DNA of 64,000 bases from Paraburkholderia adhaesiva (GTDB taxonomy: Bacteria > Pseudomonadota > Gammaproteobacteria > Burkholderiales > Burkholderiaceae): NCBI RefSeq assembly GCF_021390575.1, contig NZ_JAJEJQ010000003.1:488001-552000 (forward strand). Reading direction: 5' to 3'. Below are positions 16,647 to 24,935 of the stretch, one piece after another. The notes beneath the pieces are model-generated. The model worked only from the letters and a program-made list of their open reading frames with translations. It did no database searches and was not told where the DNA came from. The stretch's first letter is position 1, and the number at the start of each line of letters is the position of its first letter. The translations under genes were made by a program, and so were the position numbers.

Positions 16647-17284
16647 GGGTGCGTTGGGTGTATGACGTCGAGTCGGCTCGCCGGTATCGCCGCGCGGGCT
16701 GGCTATGGTCCTTCGCGCTGTATGTCCTTCCGTGCGCCGGCCTGTGGTCGTTCGGCGCACACGCGGATGCGGCGGCAGGGCAGGCGAAGGCGCAGCTCTG
16801 CATCGACTGTCACGGACCGATGGGTAATTCTACGAATCCGGATTACCCGGTCCTCGCAGGACAGTCCGCGCGGTATATCTACCTCGAATTGCGCGATTTC
16901 AAGGAGGGGCGCCGCAACGACCCGCGCATGTCTGCGATTGCGTCGACATTCTCGCGCGAGGACATGATGGATCTGGCGGACTATTTCTCTTCCCAGCGGC
17001 CCGTGCCTGTACCTGTGCCGTCCAGCGTTGATCAAGCGAGGATCGATGCGGGCCGTAACAAGGCGGCTGAGGTACTCTGCACGATGTGTCATCTCGGTGG
17101 CTTTGCCGGGCAGAACGAGATTCCGCGTGTGGCGGGCCAATACGATCAATACATCGTCAAGCAACTGGGGGACTTCCGCGCGCGCCGTCGCACCAACGAC
17201 GCCGGCAACATGACGAGCGTGACGAAAGGGCTGTCCGACGAGGACATTCGGAACCTGGCTGCCTATATTTCCAATCTCCAATAA
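16643..17284 (+). CDS. Di-haem cytochrome c, electron acceptor partner of the PQQ dehydrogenase
   Basis: A 213-residue protein starting with GTG at 16643, which overlaps the dehydrogenase stop as GTGA and so implies translational coupling. A signal region extends to about residue 42. Two haem sites are visible, CIDCH (53-57) and CTMCH (145-149), with likely axial methionines near Met95 and Met189. The layout is that of cytochrome c4/c553 proteins with two similar lobes. Position says it accepts electrons from the quinoprotein in the periplasm and passes them to a terminal oxidase. Confidence 0.9.
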   Translation: MRVRWVYDVESARRYRRAGWLWSFALYVLPCAGLWSFGAHADAAAGQAKAQLCIDCHGPMGNSTNPDYPVLAGQSARYIYLELRDFKEGRRNDPRMSAIASTFSREDMMDLADYFSSQRPVPVPVPSSVDQARIDAGRNKAAEVLCTMCHLGGFAGQNEIPRVAGQYDQYIVKQLGDFRARRRTNDAGNMTSVTKGLSDEDIRNLAAYISNLQ

Positions 17285-17343
17285 CGACGTGAACAAAACG
17301 CCGCGTGCACTGATCGCGGCCACTTTGACCGGGAGTGAACGTG

Positions 17344-18006
17344 ATGAAACGGACTGTAGCCGTGTTGGCGGGGGCGGTGTTGATGACGGGCGCGATCGGC
17401 GTGGTCTCGCCGGCCAGCGCGATCGCGGCCGATGCCGCGTTGAACCAGCAGTTGCTGGCCGCGGCGAGAAGCGGCGATGAGGCGAACGTGCAGGCCGCGC
17501 TTGCGAACGGCGCGGTGGTTGATTCGCGCAACCGGATTGGCGATACGTCGTTGATCATCGCGTGCAAGAACGGCTTGCCAGGCATGGCACGCACGCTGAT
17601 CGAGCACGGCGCCAACATCGGTCAGGCCGATGTGGCTGGCGACACGCCGCTGATGGCCGCGGCATACGGCGGGCACGACGACATCGTCGCTCTGCTGCTC
17701 GCGCATGGCGCCGATACCGCAGTCACCGACCGGGTCGGCAAGACCGCGATGGAGTACGCGGCAGGCAAAGGCAATACGGCGGTGGTCCAGCGCCTGCTGG
17801 ACGCGGGTGTCGGTGTGAATCGCGTCTACAAGAACGACCTGACCGCGTTGATGTGGGCAGCGGGCTACGATCAGACGGACACGATCAAGCTGCTGCTTGA
17901 TCGTGGCGCGGATCCTGCAATGCGCGACAACCGCGGGATGACCGCGCACGACATCGCCGCGCAGACGGGCTCGAGTCACGCGGTGCTGCTGCTGTCCTCG
18001 CATTGA
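17344..18006 (+). CDS. Secreted ankyrin-repeat protein
   Basis: A 220-residue protein. GGGAG at 17331 is best spaced for ATG 17344; in-frame GTG codons at 17335 and 17341 are alternatives. A signal peptide (to about residue 29, ASAIAADA) implies export. Then come about five ankyrin repeats: NQQLLAAARSGDEANVQAAL, GDTSLIIACKNGLPGMARTL, GDTPLMAAAYGGHDDIVALL, GKTAMEYAAGKGNTAVVQRL and DLTALMWAAGYDQTDTIKLL. Periplasmic ankyrin proteins such as Pseudomonas AnkB are linked to neighbouring redox enzymes. The 59-base gap after the cytochrome gene suggests one operon and a role in assembling or protecting the dehydrogenase-cytochrome pair; that is inference. Confidence 0.9.
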   Translation: MKRTVAVLAGAVLMTGAIGVVSPASAIAADAALNQQLLAAARSGDEANVQAALANGAVVDSRNRIGDTSLIIACKNGLPGMARTLIEHGANIGQADVAGDTPLMAAAYGGHDDIVALLLAHGADTAVTDRVGKTAMEYAAGKGNTAVVQRLLDAGVGVNRVYKNDLTALMWAAGYDQTDTIKLLLDRGADPAMRDNRGMTAHDIAAQTGSSHAVLLLSSH

Positions 18007-18159
18007 GTTTCTTTCTGGCGCCGGATGCGCCGCTGGCAAGTTCCGTTTGCGTACACGGACGCGGTCGAGACTGGTCATCGGCATGTTGGACTCCGCGCGA
18101 GGATCGTCTGGCGTGGAGTCCACCATGCCGGTGGCCATCGAACCCTCTTCGCTCAGGGT

Positions 18160-18861
18160 CTATTCGCGTTTCAGTGCGCGCTGCTGATACGAGAAGGTCG
18201 AAGCGAAGACGCTATCCACATTGATGAGTTCTCCGATGGTGCCGCCGGCGCGCAACTTGTCTTGCAGTACGTGTTCCGTCTCCAGCAATTGCTCGCATCT
18301 TGTCAGAACGTCCTCACATTGGGCGACTGGAACTACAACGACACCGTTATCGTCGCCGACCACAATGTCTCCTGGCGACACCGCGACGCCGCCGCACTGA
18401 ATGGTCACATTGACTTCGCCATATCCTGCGATGGCCGCGACATTCGGAACGATCCCCCGGCACACGACCGGGAATCGTAGACGTCGTATCTCGGGGACGT
18501 CCCGGCAGGCACCGTCGATGACTGCAGCCACCACGCCACGATTCAACGCGGAAAGGGTCATGTTCTCGCCCCAGAACGCGGTGCTGGCTGCCGTGTGCGC
18601 GTCGATCACTACCACATCGCCCGGTTCGCTGACGTCAATCGCCTTGAAAGGCGCAGCGAGATCCGAAGCCAGCGTTCTCGCCGTCACGGCGGTCCCGACG
18701 AAAGAAACGGGCTCGAAGATCGGCCGCAGATGAACGGACATCGCACCGAAGCGTCCCATGCAGTCGGACAATGCGCATGTGACGGATTCGTAAGACGCAA
18801 GCATTGTCTGGTAGCGCGTCATGATTTCAGTTGAAGGGCGAACGATGGAGTGCGAGTTCAT
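18160..18861 (-). CDS. RraA-like / 4-hydroxy-4-methyl-2-oxoglutarate aldolase family protein
   Basis: A 233-residue protein with GGAG before the ATG. The RraA/HMG aldolase fold is recognisable from VTCALSDCMGRFGAM, FVGTAVTART, GDVVVIDAHTAASTAFWGENMT, VVAAVIDGACRDVPEIR and SPGDIVVGDDNGVVVVP. The Asp/Arg pair in DGACRD corresponds to the metal-binding acid and substrate arginine of the aldolases. These enzymes cleave HMG or oxaloacetate to pyruvate; other members decarboxylate ring-cleavage products. No pathway genes are nearby, so the exact activity is open. It is convergent with the ankyrin gene. Confidence 0.85.
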   Translation of the reverse strand: MNSHSIVRPSTEIMTRYQTMLASYESVTCALSDCMGRFGAMSVHLRPIFEPVSFVGTAVTARTLASDLAAPFKAIDVSEPGDVVVIDAHTAASTAFWGENMTLSALNRGVVAAVIDGACRDVPEIRRLRFPVVCRGIVPNVAAIAGYGEVNVTIQCGGVAVSPGDIVVGDDNGVVVVPVAQCEDVLTRCEQLLETEHVLQDKLRAGGTIGELINVDSVFASTFSYQQRALKRE

Positions 18862-18979
18862 TTGATTTTCTCCGCGTCGGATTGACCACTTTGAAAAATA
18901 GTCGAGCGAGGCGTGAACGGACAGGCGAAGCCGCTAAAGAGGAGCCCTTCGGTTGCAATGCGTGGTTGCAACTCGGCGT

Positions 18980-19660
18980 TTAAAGATACGTGGCAAGCAG
19001 CACCACGATCGTTGCTGAAAACGCCAGCAACAGCGCAGCGAGCCAGAGTGAAGCGCGAGATGGAGCCGGAATGGTCGATGGCAGCCGTTTGAGGCCGGTG
19101 ATCATCGGGAGCAACAGGTTGTGCCCTTTCGCGATCGCATAGGTGGCGATGGCGCACAAGTGCAGGACAACCGCACCAAGCAGAACGTACCAGCCGTAAG
19201 TGTGGATCGCCGATATGGCGTTTGCGATGGGCGCGGGAACGATTTCGCTGAGCGGGCCTTCGTCCGCGATGTCGTTATAGAGGTAGAGGCCGCTCAACGT
19301 CTCGGCCAGCAGTAACGTGAGCAGCAGCAGGACACTCCAGCCGCCCGCCGGATTGTGGCCGACCTGGACATCCGGCTCGCGCCGCAGGAGATGCCGCAGA
19401 TGCCGGAGCGCCGCGGCGGGTGACGCCACGAAGCTGCGAAAGCGCGCCGTTTCGCTACCGACCCAGCCCCACATCAACCGGAACAGCACGAGTGCCAGCA
19501 GCGTTTCGCCGAGCCGTACATGCAGGTTCAACCAGTTGAGCCGCTCGGTGGCCCAGGCGCCGGCAACAAGCGCGACAGTCAGCCAATGAAAAAGCCTCGT
19601 CGGGAAATCCCAGACGCGCACCGGGCGGTCGCGGGTTGGAGCGGCTTGATCGGGTTCCAT
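18980..19660 (-). CDS. Cytochrome b561 family di-haem membrane protein
   Basis: About 226 residues with four transmembrane helices. Key segments are VWDFPTRLFHWLTVALVAG (His ligand in helix 1), NLHVRLGETLLALVLFRLMWGWVG, PAGGWSVLLLLTLLLAETLSGLYLY and IHTYGWYVLLGAVVLHLCAIATY, so several paired histidines sit at the membrane faces as in bacterial b561/NiFe-hydrogenase b-type proteins. They transfer electrons between the quinone pool and periplasmic partners. The ATG at 19660 is preferred; its ribosome site is weak and another start is possible. Partner unknown. Confidence 0.87.
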   Translation of the reverse strand: MEPDQAAPTRDRPVRVWDFPTRLFHWLTVALVAGAWATERLNWLNLHVRLGETLLALVLFRLMWGWVGSETARFRSFVASPAAALRHLRHLLRREPDVQVGHNPAGGWSVLLLLTLLLAETLSGLYLYNDIADEGPLSEIVPAPIANAISAIHTYGWYVLLGAVVLHLCAIATYAIAKGHNLLLPMITGLKRLPSTIPAPSRASLWLAALLLAFSATIVVLLATYL

Positions 19661-19816
19661 GAATTGTCGAGGGGATGGCGCTTGTTGCCACCCCTTCTGA
19701 AACACCAGTCTAGCGAATCGGCACTGTCGTGTCGTGCACGCTGGTGCGGCGCGCGGTCAGCCCTTGAGCGAGCTCCGCGTCGATTGGACGTCGACGCTAA
19801 CCACGCCTAAAACGCG

Positions 19817-20002
19817 TCAGGTCATCATTGGCAGCGTTTCGATCAGTACGAACCCCAGTAGTGCACCGAGGGCTGCTCCCACTAGTCTTGGATGCAACCG
19901 CTCGAGATGCATCGCGGTGAAGAGTGCACCGATCAGGATCGCGCCGAGCAACGCAAACGCGACGAGGACATACGTGATCTCGAATCCACTGTTGATGAGC
20001 AT
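19817..20002 (-). CDS. Small membrane protein of unknown function
   Basis: A 61-residue protein. GGGAGG four bases before ATG 20002 decides the start. Two hydrophobic helices, FEITYVLVAFALLGAILIGALFTAM and LVGAALGALLGFVLIETL, fill most of it. I do not recognise the family. It is divergent from the UspA gene across a promoter with a perfect palindrome. Confidence 0.6.
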   Translation of the reverse strand: MLINSGFEITYVLVAFALLGAILIGALFTAMHLERLHPRLVGAALGALLGFVLIETLPMMT

Positions 20003-20050
20003 TCGGCCTCCCTGATCACACCATGACCGCAGTGACGCCATGGTTTCAAC

Positions 20051-20069
20051 TATATCACAGTGTGATATA
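20051..20069. promoter_or_regulatory. Perfect 19-base palindromic operator upstream of the UspA gene
   Basis: TATATCACA at 20051-20059 and TGTGATATA at 20061-20069 are exact inverted arms around a single G. A consensus-like -10 box TATAAT follows at 20075-20080, reading towards the UspA gene, so a protein bound here would cover the -35 region and repress. The regulator is not identified. Confidence 0.7.
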
Positions 20070-20154
20070 AAAGCTATAATCGGGACATACGGATCAGCGA
20101 CATGCGCTGCTAGCTGCGCAAGCAGCAGGCGGCAAGATCAGGGCGGAGGGAGAA

Positions 20155-20613
20155 ATGGCAACGTTCAGCCGTATCTTGCTGTGCTACGACGCCACGCGGG
20201 AAGGGCGCCGTGCGCTTCGCGAAGGCGCGCATCTCGCGCTGGACTGCCAGGCGGAAACGCACTTGCTCGCAGTGTTCGATGCGGCGCCGCAGCAATGGGC
20301 GATGGCGGACGTTGCGTTTGCCGTGCCCCTCGATTCGTCGGAAGACACAGCGCGCGAGATCCTGCGCGAGGGCGTGGAGCGGTTGACCGCAATGGGGCTG
20401 GTAGCGAAGGGGCACTTCGTCGTCGGGCGGCCGATCGACGAGATTGCCCGCTATTGCGATACGTTAAAGCCGGATGTCGTGGTGCTCGGCCATCATCGGC
20501 GCGGTGTGTTCGCCCGCTGGTGGGAGGGGCGAGATGACCGGCTGCTGCTCGATCGCGTGTCGTGCAACGTGCTGGTCGTAACCGCGCCTGAGGAGGAGTC
20601 TGCGCCGGCGTAA
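20155..20613 (+). CDS. Universal stress protein UspA family
   Basis: A 152-residue single-domain protein. RILLCYDATREGRRALREGAHLA is the usual first strand and helix. The nucleotide-binding signature GHHRRG-N9-DDRLLLDR corresponds to G-2x-G-9x-G(S/T) but is altered in its second half, so ATP binding is uncertain. These proteins support survival under stress or low oxygen. Transcription probably starts at the TATAAT at 20075 under a palindromic operator. A purine-rich GGAGGGAGAA stretch precedes the ATG. Confidence 0.88.
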   Translation: MATFSRILLCYDATREGRRALREGAHLALDCQAETHLLAVFDAAPQQWAMADVAFAVPLDSSEDTAREILREGVERLTAMGLVAKGHFVVGRPIDEIARYCDTLKPDVVVLGHHRRGVFARWWEGRDDRLLLDRVSCNVLVVTAPEEESAPA

Positions 20614-20879
20614 GCGAAGCACAACGGGTGCTCCCGGCCTTCGTTCCAGAACTGCATCCGGCGCGTCGATTGTCCGCGCCGCGCACTGGCCGCAGCGGCA
20701 TTAACGCGGCCGCGCGCGTATGTCCGGGGGACGTGCGGTTCTTCGGTGCCGAGCCCAGCGAATCGTCCGGTGTGGCCCGATCGTTCAATCGCCGTATCCG
20801 TTAGCAGTACACCAATTAAAAAGGTGCCACAAATCCCGGCGAAACCCGCCAGCACGCACATGATCAACGCTTCAAACAT
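20493..20879 (-). CDS. Doubtful small membrane protein with an overlong tail
   Basis: The first ~35 residues (MFEALIMCVLAGFAGICGTF and on) make one plausible transmembrane helix after a GGGGAAA ribosome site. The rest is rich in arginine and serine and runs antisense into the end of the UspA gene, which real genes seldom do. Either a short real protein has lost its stop by frameshift, or the frame is chance. Confidence 0.25.
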   Translation of the reverse strand: MFEALIMCVLAGFAGICGTFLIGVLLTDTAIERSGHTGRFAGLGTEEPHVPRTYARGRVNAAAASARRGQSTRRMQFWNEGREHPLCFAYAGADSSSGAVTTSTLHDTRSSSSRSSRPSHQRANTPRR

Positions 20880-21044
20880 ACGTTTCCCCGCTTGTAGAAT
20901 GGTGGCACGCAGGAAAGGGCGAGCATGCCTGCCGCGTCTTCGCCCGGCATCGATACGATTCCATTGTGTGCATCCCGATTGCGGGTGTCCAAGACGATAT
21001 TGCAATCGTCGTGATAAGGGAGCCTTATGGAGGAACGGAGCTTG

Positions 21045-21941
21045 ATGCTGCGTCCGCTTCGATACGTGCTAACCGTCGCAGATCTGAAGAATTTCACGCG
21101 TGCCGCCGAGGCACTGCATGTTTCTCAGCCCGCGTTATCGCAGCAGATCAGGCAGCTAGAGGGTGAACTCGGGGGGCAGTTGTTCGACCGCAGTGGCCGC
21201 ACGGTGAGTCTCACCGATTTCGGCCGCGCGTACATCGACCATGCGAAGCAGGCGCTCGCGCATCTCGACGCGGGCCGCCGCGCACTGCACGACGTGCGCG
21301 ACCTGACTCGCGGTCTCTTGCGCCTCGCCTACACACCGACCTTCGCCGAATATCTGATCGATCCCGCTTTGCGAAGGTTTCGTGCGGCGCATCCGGCTGT
21401 AGCGATCGAGCTCGTGGCGAAATCGCAAGAAGAAATCGAGAGCGCGCTCGCACGCGATGAACTCGATCTCGGCATCGGTTTCACCGATGTGCGCTCGGAG
21501 GAGATCCATGCGCTGCCGCTATTTCTGGAGCGCATCGCATTGGTGGTGTCGAAGGGGCATCCGCTCGCGAGCTGGCGTGAACCCATTCCGGCTGCGGACC
21601 TCGGCGCCATCCCGTTGACACTGCTCAGCCCCGATTTCGTCGTTCGCCAGTTCGCCGACGCATGGTTTCGCGCGCATCAGATCCGGCCGCCGGTCATGGT
21701 GCAGGCGAACACGTTGGGTACCGTGCTCAAGCTCGTGAAGCAAGGTGAACTGGCGTCGATCCTGCCTGTTGCCGTGATGCGGGAACATGAAGGGCTCGTT
21801 AGCCTGGCCGTGTCACCGCCGTTGCCGGAACGGACAGTGGCACTGCTTGCACGGCGCAACGCCTATACGACGCTGGCCGCGTCGGCGTTTTCGGCCGTGC
21901 TGTTCGGCCTCATCTCGGACGAAGGATTCGCGCAACCTTGA
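21045..21941 (+). CDS. LysR family transcriptional regulator, CynR-like
   Basis: A 298-residue regulator. The HTH reads NFTRAAEALHVSQPALSQQIRQLEGELGGQLFDR. The effector domain (from GLLRLAYTPTFAEYLIDPAL) resembles the CynR/CysB-like group. Start ATG 21045 is chosen because CGGAGC lies just upstream, while the in-frame ATG at 21027 would put that site inside the gene. No cyn genes are present. The HPP-CBS gene follows in the same direction after 146 bases that contain a strong palindrome, making it a candidate target. Confidence 0.9.
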   Translation: MLRPLRYVLTVADLKNFTRAAEALHVSQPALSQQIRQLEGELGGQLFDRSGRTVSLTDFGRAYIDHAKQALAHLDAGRRALHDVRDLTRGLLRLAYTPTFAEYLIDPALRRFRAAHPAVAIELVAKSQEEIESALARDELDLGIGFTDVRSEEIHALPLFLERIALVVSKGHPLASWREPIPAADLGAIPLTLLSPDFVVRQFADAWFRAHQIRPPVMVQANTLGTVLKLVKQGELASILPVAVMREHEGLVSLAVSPPLPERTVALLARRNAYTTLAASAFSAVLFGLISDEGFAQP

Positions 21942-22004
21942 GCGTCCGCGCGTGATGCGGCACCGGATTTAAAGATGTATAGGCGATACATTATGGACAG
22001 GTAC

Positions 22005-22029
22005 ATAAATATCAATTGTTGATATTTAT
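22005..22029. promoter_or_regulatory. 25-base palindromic operator upstream of the HPP-CBS gene
   Basis: ATAAATATCAA at 22005-22015 and TTGATATTTAT at 22019-22029 are exact 11-base inverted arms around TTG. The site is strikingly AT-rich for this genome and ends 58 bases before the HPP gene start. The binder is unknown; the preceding LysR protein is the nearest candidate. Confidence 0.65.
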
Positions 22030-22087
22030 CACGTTTCGCTAAGCTGGCAGCACCTCACGAATCGCACGATCTCGTGCTGCCACGTTC

Positions 22088-23176
22088 ATGTCACCGACTC
22101 CGATCATCGCCTGGCTCACGAATTTCGCACCGCACCATGGTGCGCCGCTCTGGCGCGAACAGGTCCGTCGTTGCACCGGTGCAACCCTTGGGATTGCCTT
22201 CGCGGCACTGGCTACGCGCTTCGTGTTCGGCCCGGCGGGCGACATCCCGATGCTCATCGCGCCGATGGGCGCGTCGGCGGTGCTGCTGTTCGGGGCATTC
22301 GAGAGCCCCCTTGCGCAACCCTGGTCGATACTCGGCGGAAACTGCGTTTCGGCGTTGATCGGCGTGGCCTGCGCGCACTGGATTGCCGACCCCGGCACGG
22401 CTGCGTCTTTGGCGGTCGCGCTCGCAATCGCCGCCATGTACGCGTGCCGTTGCGTTCATCCTCCTTCAGGTGCGGTTGCGCTCACCGCCGTGCTCGGCGG
22501 CCCGGGCGTTCATGCGCTGGGATGGCGATTTGTGATCGAGCCGGTGATGTTTCAGTCATTCGCATTGCTAAGTGTTGCGCTCTTGTATCACGCGTTGACC
22601 GGCCACCGTTACCCGCGCGCGGTGGCGCATGCCGCGCCGCAGTCGGCGGCAGTCCAGGCGCAGACCGTCGAGTCGCAATTCGAGGCAGCCGCTGACGACT
22701 TCGTGGTTTCGTTCGATGCGATGACTTGCGAGGATGTGATGAGCACTGACGTGCCGGCCGTGCCGTCGACGATGCATCGAAAGGCCGCGCGCGAATTGCT
22801 CCACCGCGAGGGCTTGCCGGCATTGCATGTGGTCGATGCGATGGACCGGTTCGTCGGGATGGTGACGCACGGTGATCTCGCCGATGCCCCCGCATCGCTT
22901 TTCGCCCGGTTCGCCCGCAGGTTGCGGGTTGTCCTGAAGCGCGAATCCGCGCGTGTAGAAGAAACTGTCGAGGCGGTAATGAAGGCGAGTGTTCACGCCG
23001 TCCATCAGGCGACGCCGCTCGCAGGCCTCGTGCATGTCTTCACCGATCACGCAATCTCGTCGGTGCCGGTGCTCGACGACGGCCAGCGGCTCGTGGGCGT
23101 GGTCAAGCACTCGGACATGATCCGCTGGCTGCAACGCCTGGCGAACGAGGCGCGGATCGACGCGCGCGCCGCGTAA
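22088..23176 (+). CDS. HPP family membrane protein fused to two CBS domains
   Basis: A 362-residue protein. The N-terminal half (about residues 25-175) has four hydrophobic segments with the HPP signature CVHPPSGAVALTAVLGG. The C-terminal half (about 210-355) holds a CBS pair: CEDVMSTDVPAVPSTMHRKA with FVGMVTHGDLAD, and VMKASVHAVHQATPLAG with LVGVVKHSDMIRW. Plant and cyanobacterial HPP proteins can carry nitrite; CBS pairs bind adenine nucleotides and sense energy state. A regulated membrane channel or carrier is a fair inference, but the substrate is not known. Confidence 0.9.
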   Translation: MSPTPIIAWLTNFAPHHGAPLWREQVRRCTGATLGIAFAALATRFVFGPAGDIPMLIAPMGASAVLLFGAFESPLAQPWSILGGNCVSALIGVACAHWIADPGTAASLAVALAIAAMYACRCVHPPSGAVALTAVLGGPGVHALGWRFVIEPVMFQSFALLSVALLYHALTGHRYPRAVAHAAPQSAAVQAQTVESQFEAAADDFVVSFDAMTCEDVMSTDVPAVPSTMHRKAARELLHREGLPALHVVDAMDRFVGMVTHGDLADAPASLFARFARRLRVVLKRESARVEETVEAVMKASVHAVHQATPLAGLVHVFTDHAISSVPVLDDGQRLVGVVKHSDMIRWLQRLANEARIDARAA

Positions 23177-23181
23177 ATCAA

Positions 23182-23198
23182 ATGCCCGACGCGGGCAT
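23182..23198. terminator. Short hairpin between convergent genes
   Basis: ATGCCCG at 23182-23188 pairs with CGGGCAT at 23192-23198 around three bases, between the ends of the HPP-CBS and DsbA-family genes. There is no T-run, so its role as a two-way terminator is tentative. Confidence 0.45.
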
Positions 23199-23215
23199 GC
23201 GAGCGTCCTTCGTCA

Positions 23216-23857
23216 TCACGCCTTCGCGAGAATCTGCCGGATTGCGTCTTCGAAGGCTTCCACCGGTTGCCCGCCGGTTACCAGATAGCGCTCGTTGAAA
23301 ATGATCGACGGCACTGAGTTGATGCCCATTGCCTGAAATTGCTGCACCTCCGCGCGAACCTCATCGCCGTAGGCACCGCTGTCGAGCACCTTGCGCGCCT
23401 CTTCACCGTCGAGTCCGACCGACCGCGCCGCTTCCACCAGTACGCCGTGATCGCTGGGGTCCTTGCCCTCCGAGTGGTAGGCCCGCAGCAACGCCAGCTT
23501 CAGCGGCAACGGGCTGCCCACGAGGCCGGCCCAGTGCAACAGACGGTGCGCATCGAACGTGTTGTAGATGTAGGTGCGCGGGCCAAAATCGAAGCCCACT
23601 TCCGCGCCACGCTCGCGGATCATCGACTGCGTCTCGGCAATCTGCTCGGGGGTGTGTCCGTATTTCCTGGCGATATAGTCGACCACGGCCTCGCCGCCCG
23701 GCGGCATCTGCGGATTCAGCTCGAACGGATGAATCACGATCTGTGCATCGACGGAATCGCCGAGACGTTGCAGCGCGAGTTGAAGCGATGAAAGGCCGAT
23801 CGCACACCACGGGCATGCGATATCGGAAACAAAATCGATCTTGAGTGACTGCGTCAT
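23216..23857 (-). CDS. DsbA family oxidoreductase, FrnE-like
   Basis: A 213-residue cytoplasmic thioredoxin-fold protein. GGGGAG six bases before ATG 23857 fixes the start. The redox motif is CPWC in SDIACPWCAIGLSSLQ, followed by the helical insert of the 2-hydroxychromene-2-carboxylate isomerase/FrnE group and the cis-proline loop GINSVPSIIFN. No signal peptide is present, so it acts in the cytoplasm. FrnE proteins are linked to oxidative stress and to polyketide modification. It is monocistronic. Confidence 0.9.
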   Translation of the reverse strand: MTQSLKIDFVSDIACPWCAIGLSSLQLALQRLGDSVDAQIVIHPFELNPQMPPGGEAVVDYIARKYGHTPEQIAETQSMIRERGAEVGFDFGPRTYIYNTFDAHRLLHWAGLVGSPLPLKLALLRAYHSEGKDPSDHGVLVEAARSVGLDGEEARKVLDSGAYGDEVRAEVQQFQAMGINSVPSIIFNERYLVTGGQPVEAFEDAIRQILAKA

Positions 23858-24018
23858 TGCGCTCCCCATTGAAATTTCGTTGCGTGCCCTGCACGGCGGG
23901 CCGCAATCCAGGCGCACAGGTTAGCGCGAAACGCCAGAATTTGCAGGGCGTTCCCGGCGACGCCCAGTATCGCCGGGATGCACGCCTCGCCGCAATACAT
24001 CTCGCCTTACGACAGGCA

Positions 24019-24711
24019 TCACGCCGCGCGAAGCGGCGTGGCGCGTGCCCGGTCGACGTCGGGGCTTCGATACGCCGACTCGGGAATATCCGCGAGCCGC
24101 GAGCCGTGAACCTGTCCTGACGATAAACCGTAGAACTTCTGGAAACTCATGATCAGCGGGTTCCACTTGTCCGGGTCGATGCGGTTCGGCTGGCCCTCCA
24201 TCAGGAGTTCGGGGCGCGCGTGAATGCGTTGGATCCGCAGTTCGAATACGTCGATCATTCCGCGAAGATCGTCGCTGTCGTTCGCAAGCCCATGCCGTGC
24301 GGCTACTGTCGCCTCCATCTGGATCGGGCATTCGCGTACGCGCGGTGCGGTTATCGTCTGCGATTCGAGTGCGGTGAGTCCTGCGCGGCCAAACTTGTCC
24401 GCTTCGAATTCGTATCCGCGCGCCTGCTTTCTGTCCGGAACAGGATTCGATCCGGTGGTGCGCGCAATGCGGTCCACTGCGCCCACTTCGGCGATCGACG
24501 GAAGATTGAGCGTGCAAACTGCGGTGCGTTTGAGGTTATCGGTGGTTTTCGATGAAGCTGATATGCCGATGATGCAGCGCCACCCAAGCCAGAACGCCGA
24601 TGAAATGGGCGCGAGGTTCGCCACGCCTTGTTCGTCCACGGTGCCTATCAGGACGACTGGTGTGCCGAAATAAAGAATGGCGGGTTCGGTCAATACGTGA
24701 GAATCGTGCAT
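24019..24711 (-). CDS. Flavin reductase-like FMN-binding protein
   Basis: About 230 residues from ATG 24711; an in-frame GTG at 24771 would add 20. The FMN-binding split-barrel pattern is visible: LYFGTPVVLIGTVDEQGVANLAPISSAFWLG, then IGISASSKTTDNLKRTAVCTLNLPS. Such proteins supply reduced flavin to monooxygenases or reduce substrates directly. No oxygenase gene is adjacent, so its partner is unknown. The start codon is the least certain part. Confidence 0.82.
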   Translation of the reverse strand: MHDSHVLTEPAILYFGTPVVLIGTVDEQGVANLAPISSAFWLGWRCIIGISASSKTTDNLKRTAVCTLNLPSIAEVGAVDRIARTTGSNPVPDRKQARGYEFEADKFGRAGLTALESQTITAPRVRECPIQMEATVAARHGLANDSDDLRGMIDVFELRIQRIHARPELLMEGQPNRIDPDKWNPLIMSFQKFYGLSSGQVHGSRLADIPESAYRSPDVDRARATPLRAA

Positions 24712-24935
24712 TTCAAGGCCTCGGAGTCGCTTGCTGGAGTGGCCAGTGTCGTTCTCCTCGTAAGCCGGCACACTCCATTTCTTGCGCTGTCGTTCGGTCT
24801 TTTCGGTGATCGAGCAATGTGCGTCGCGTCGGTTGCCCGCGTGGCCGATGCGCTAAATACTTCACCCGCTTGAATTTCGCGCCGTCGTGCTGATCGTCGC
24901 TTTGCACATGATCCGGAAATCGTGCCTGCCCCGAG

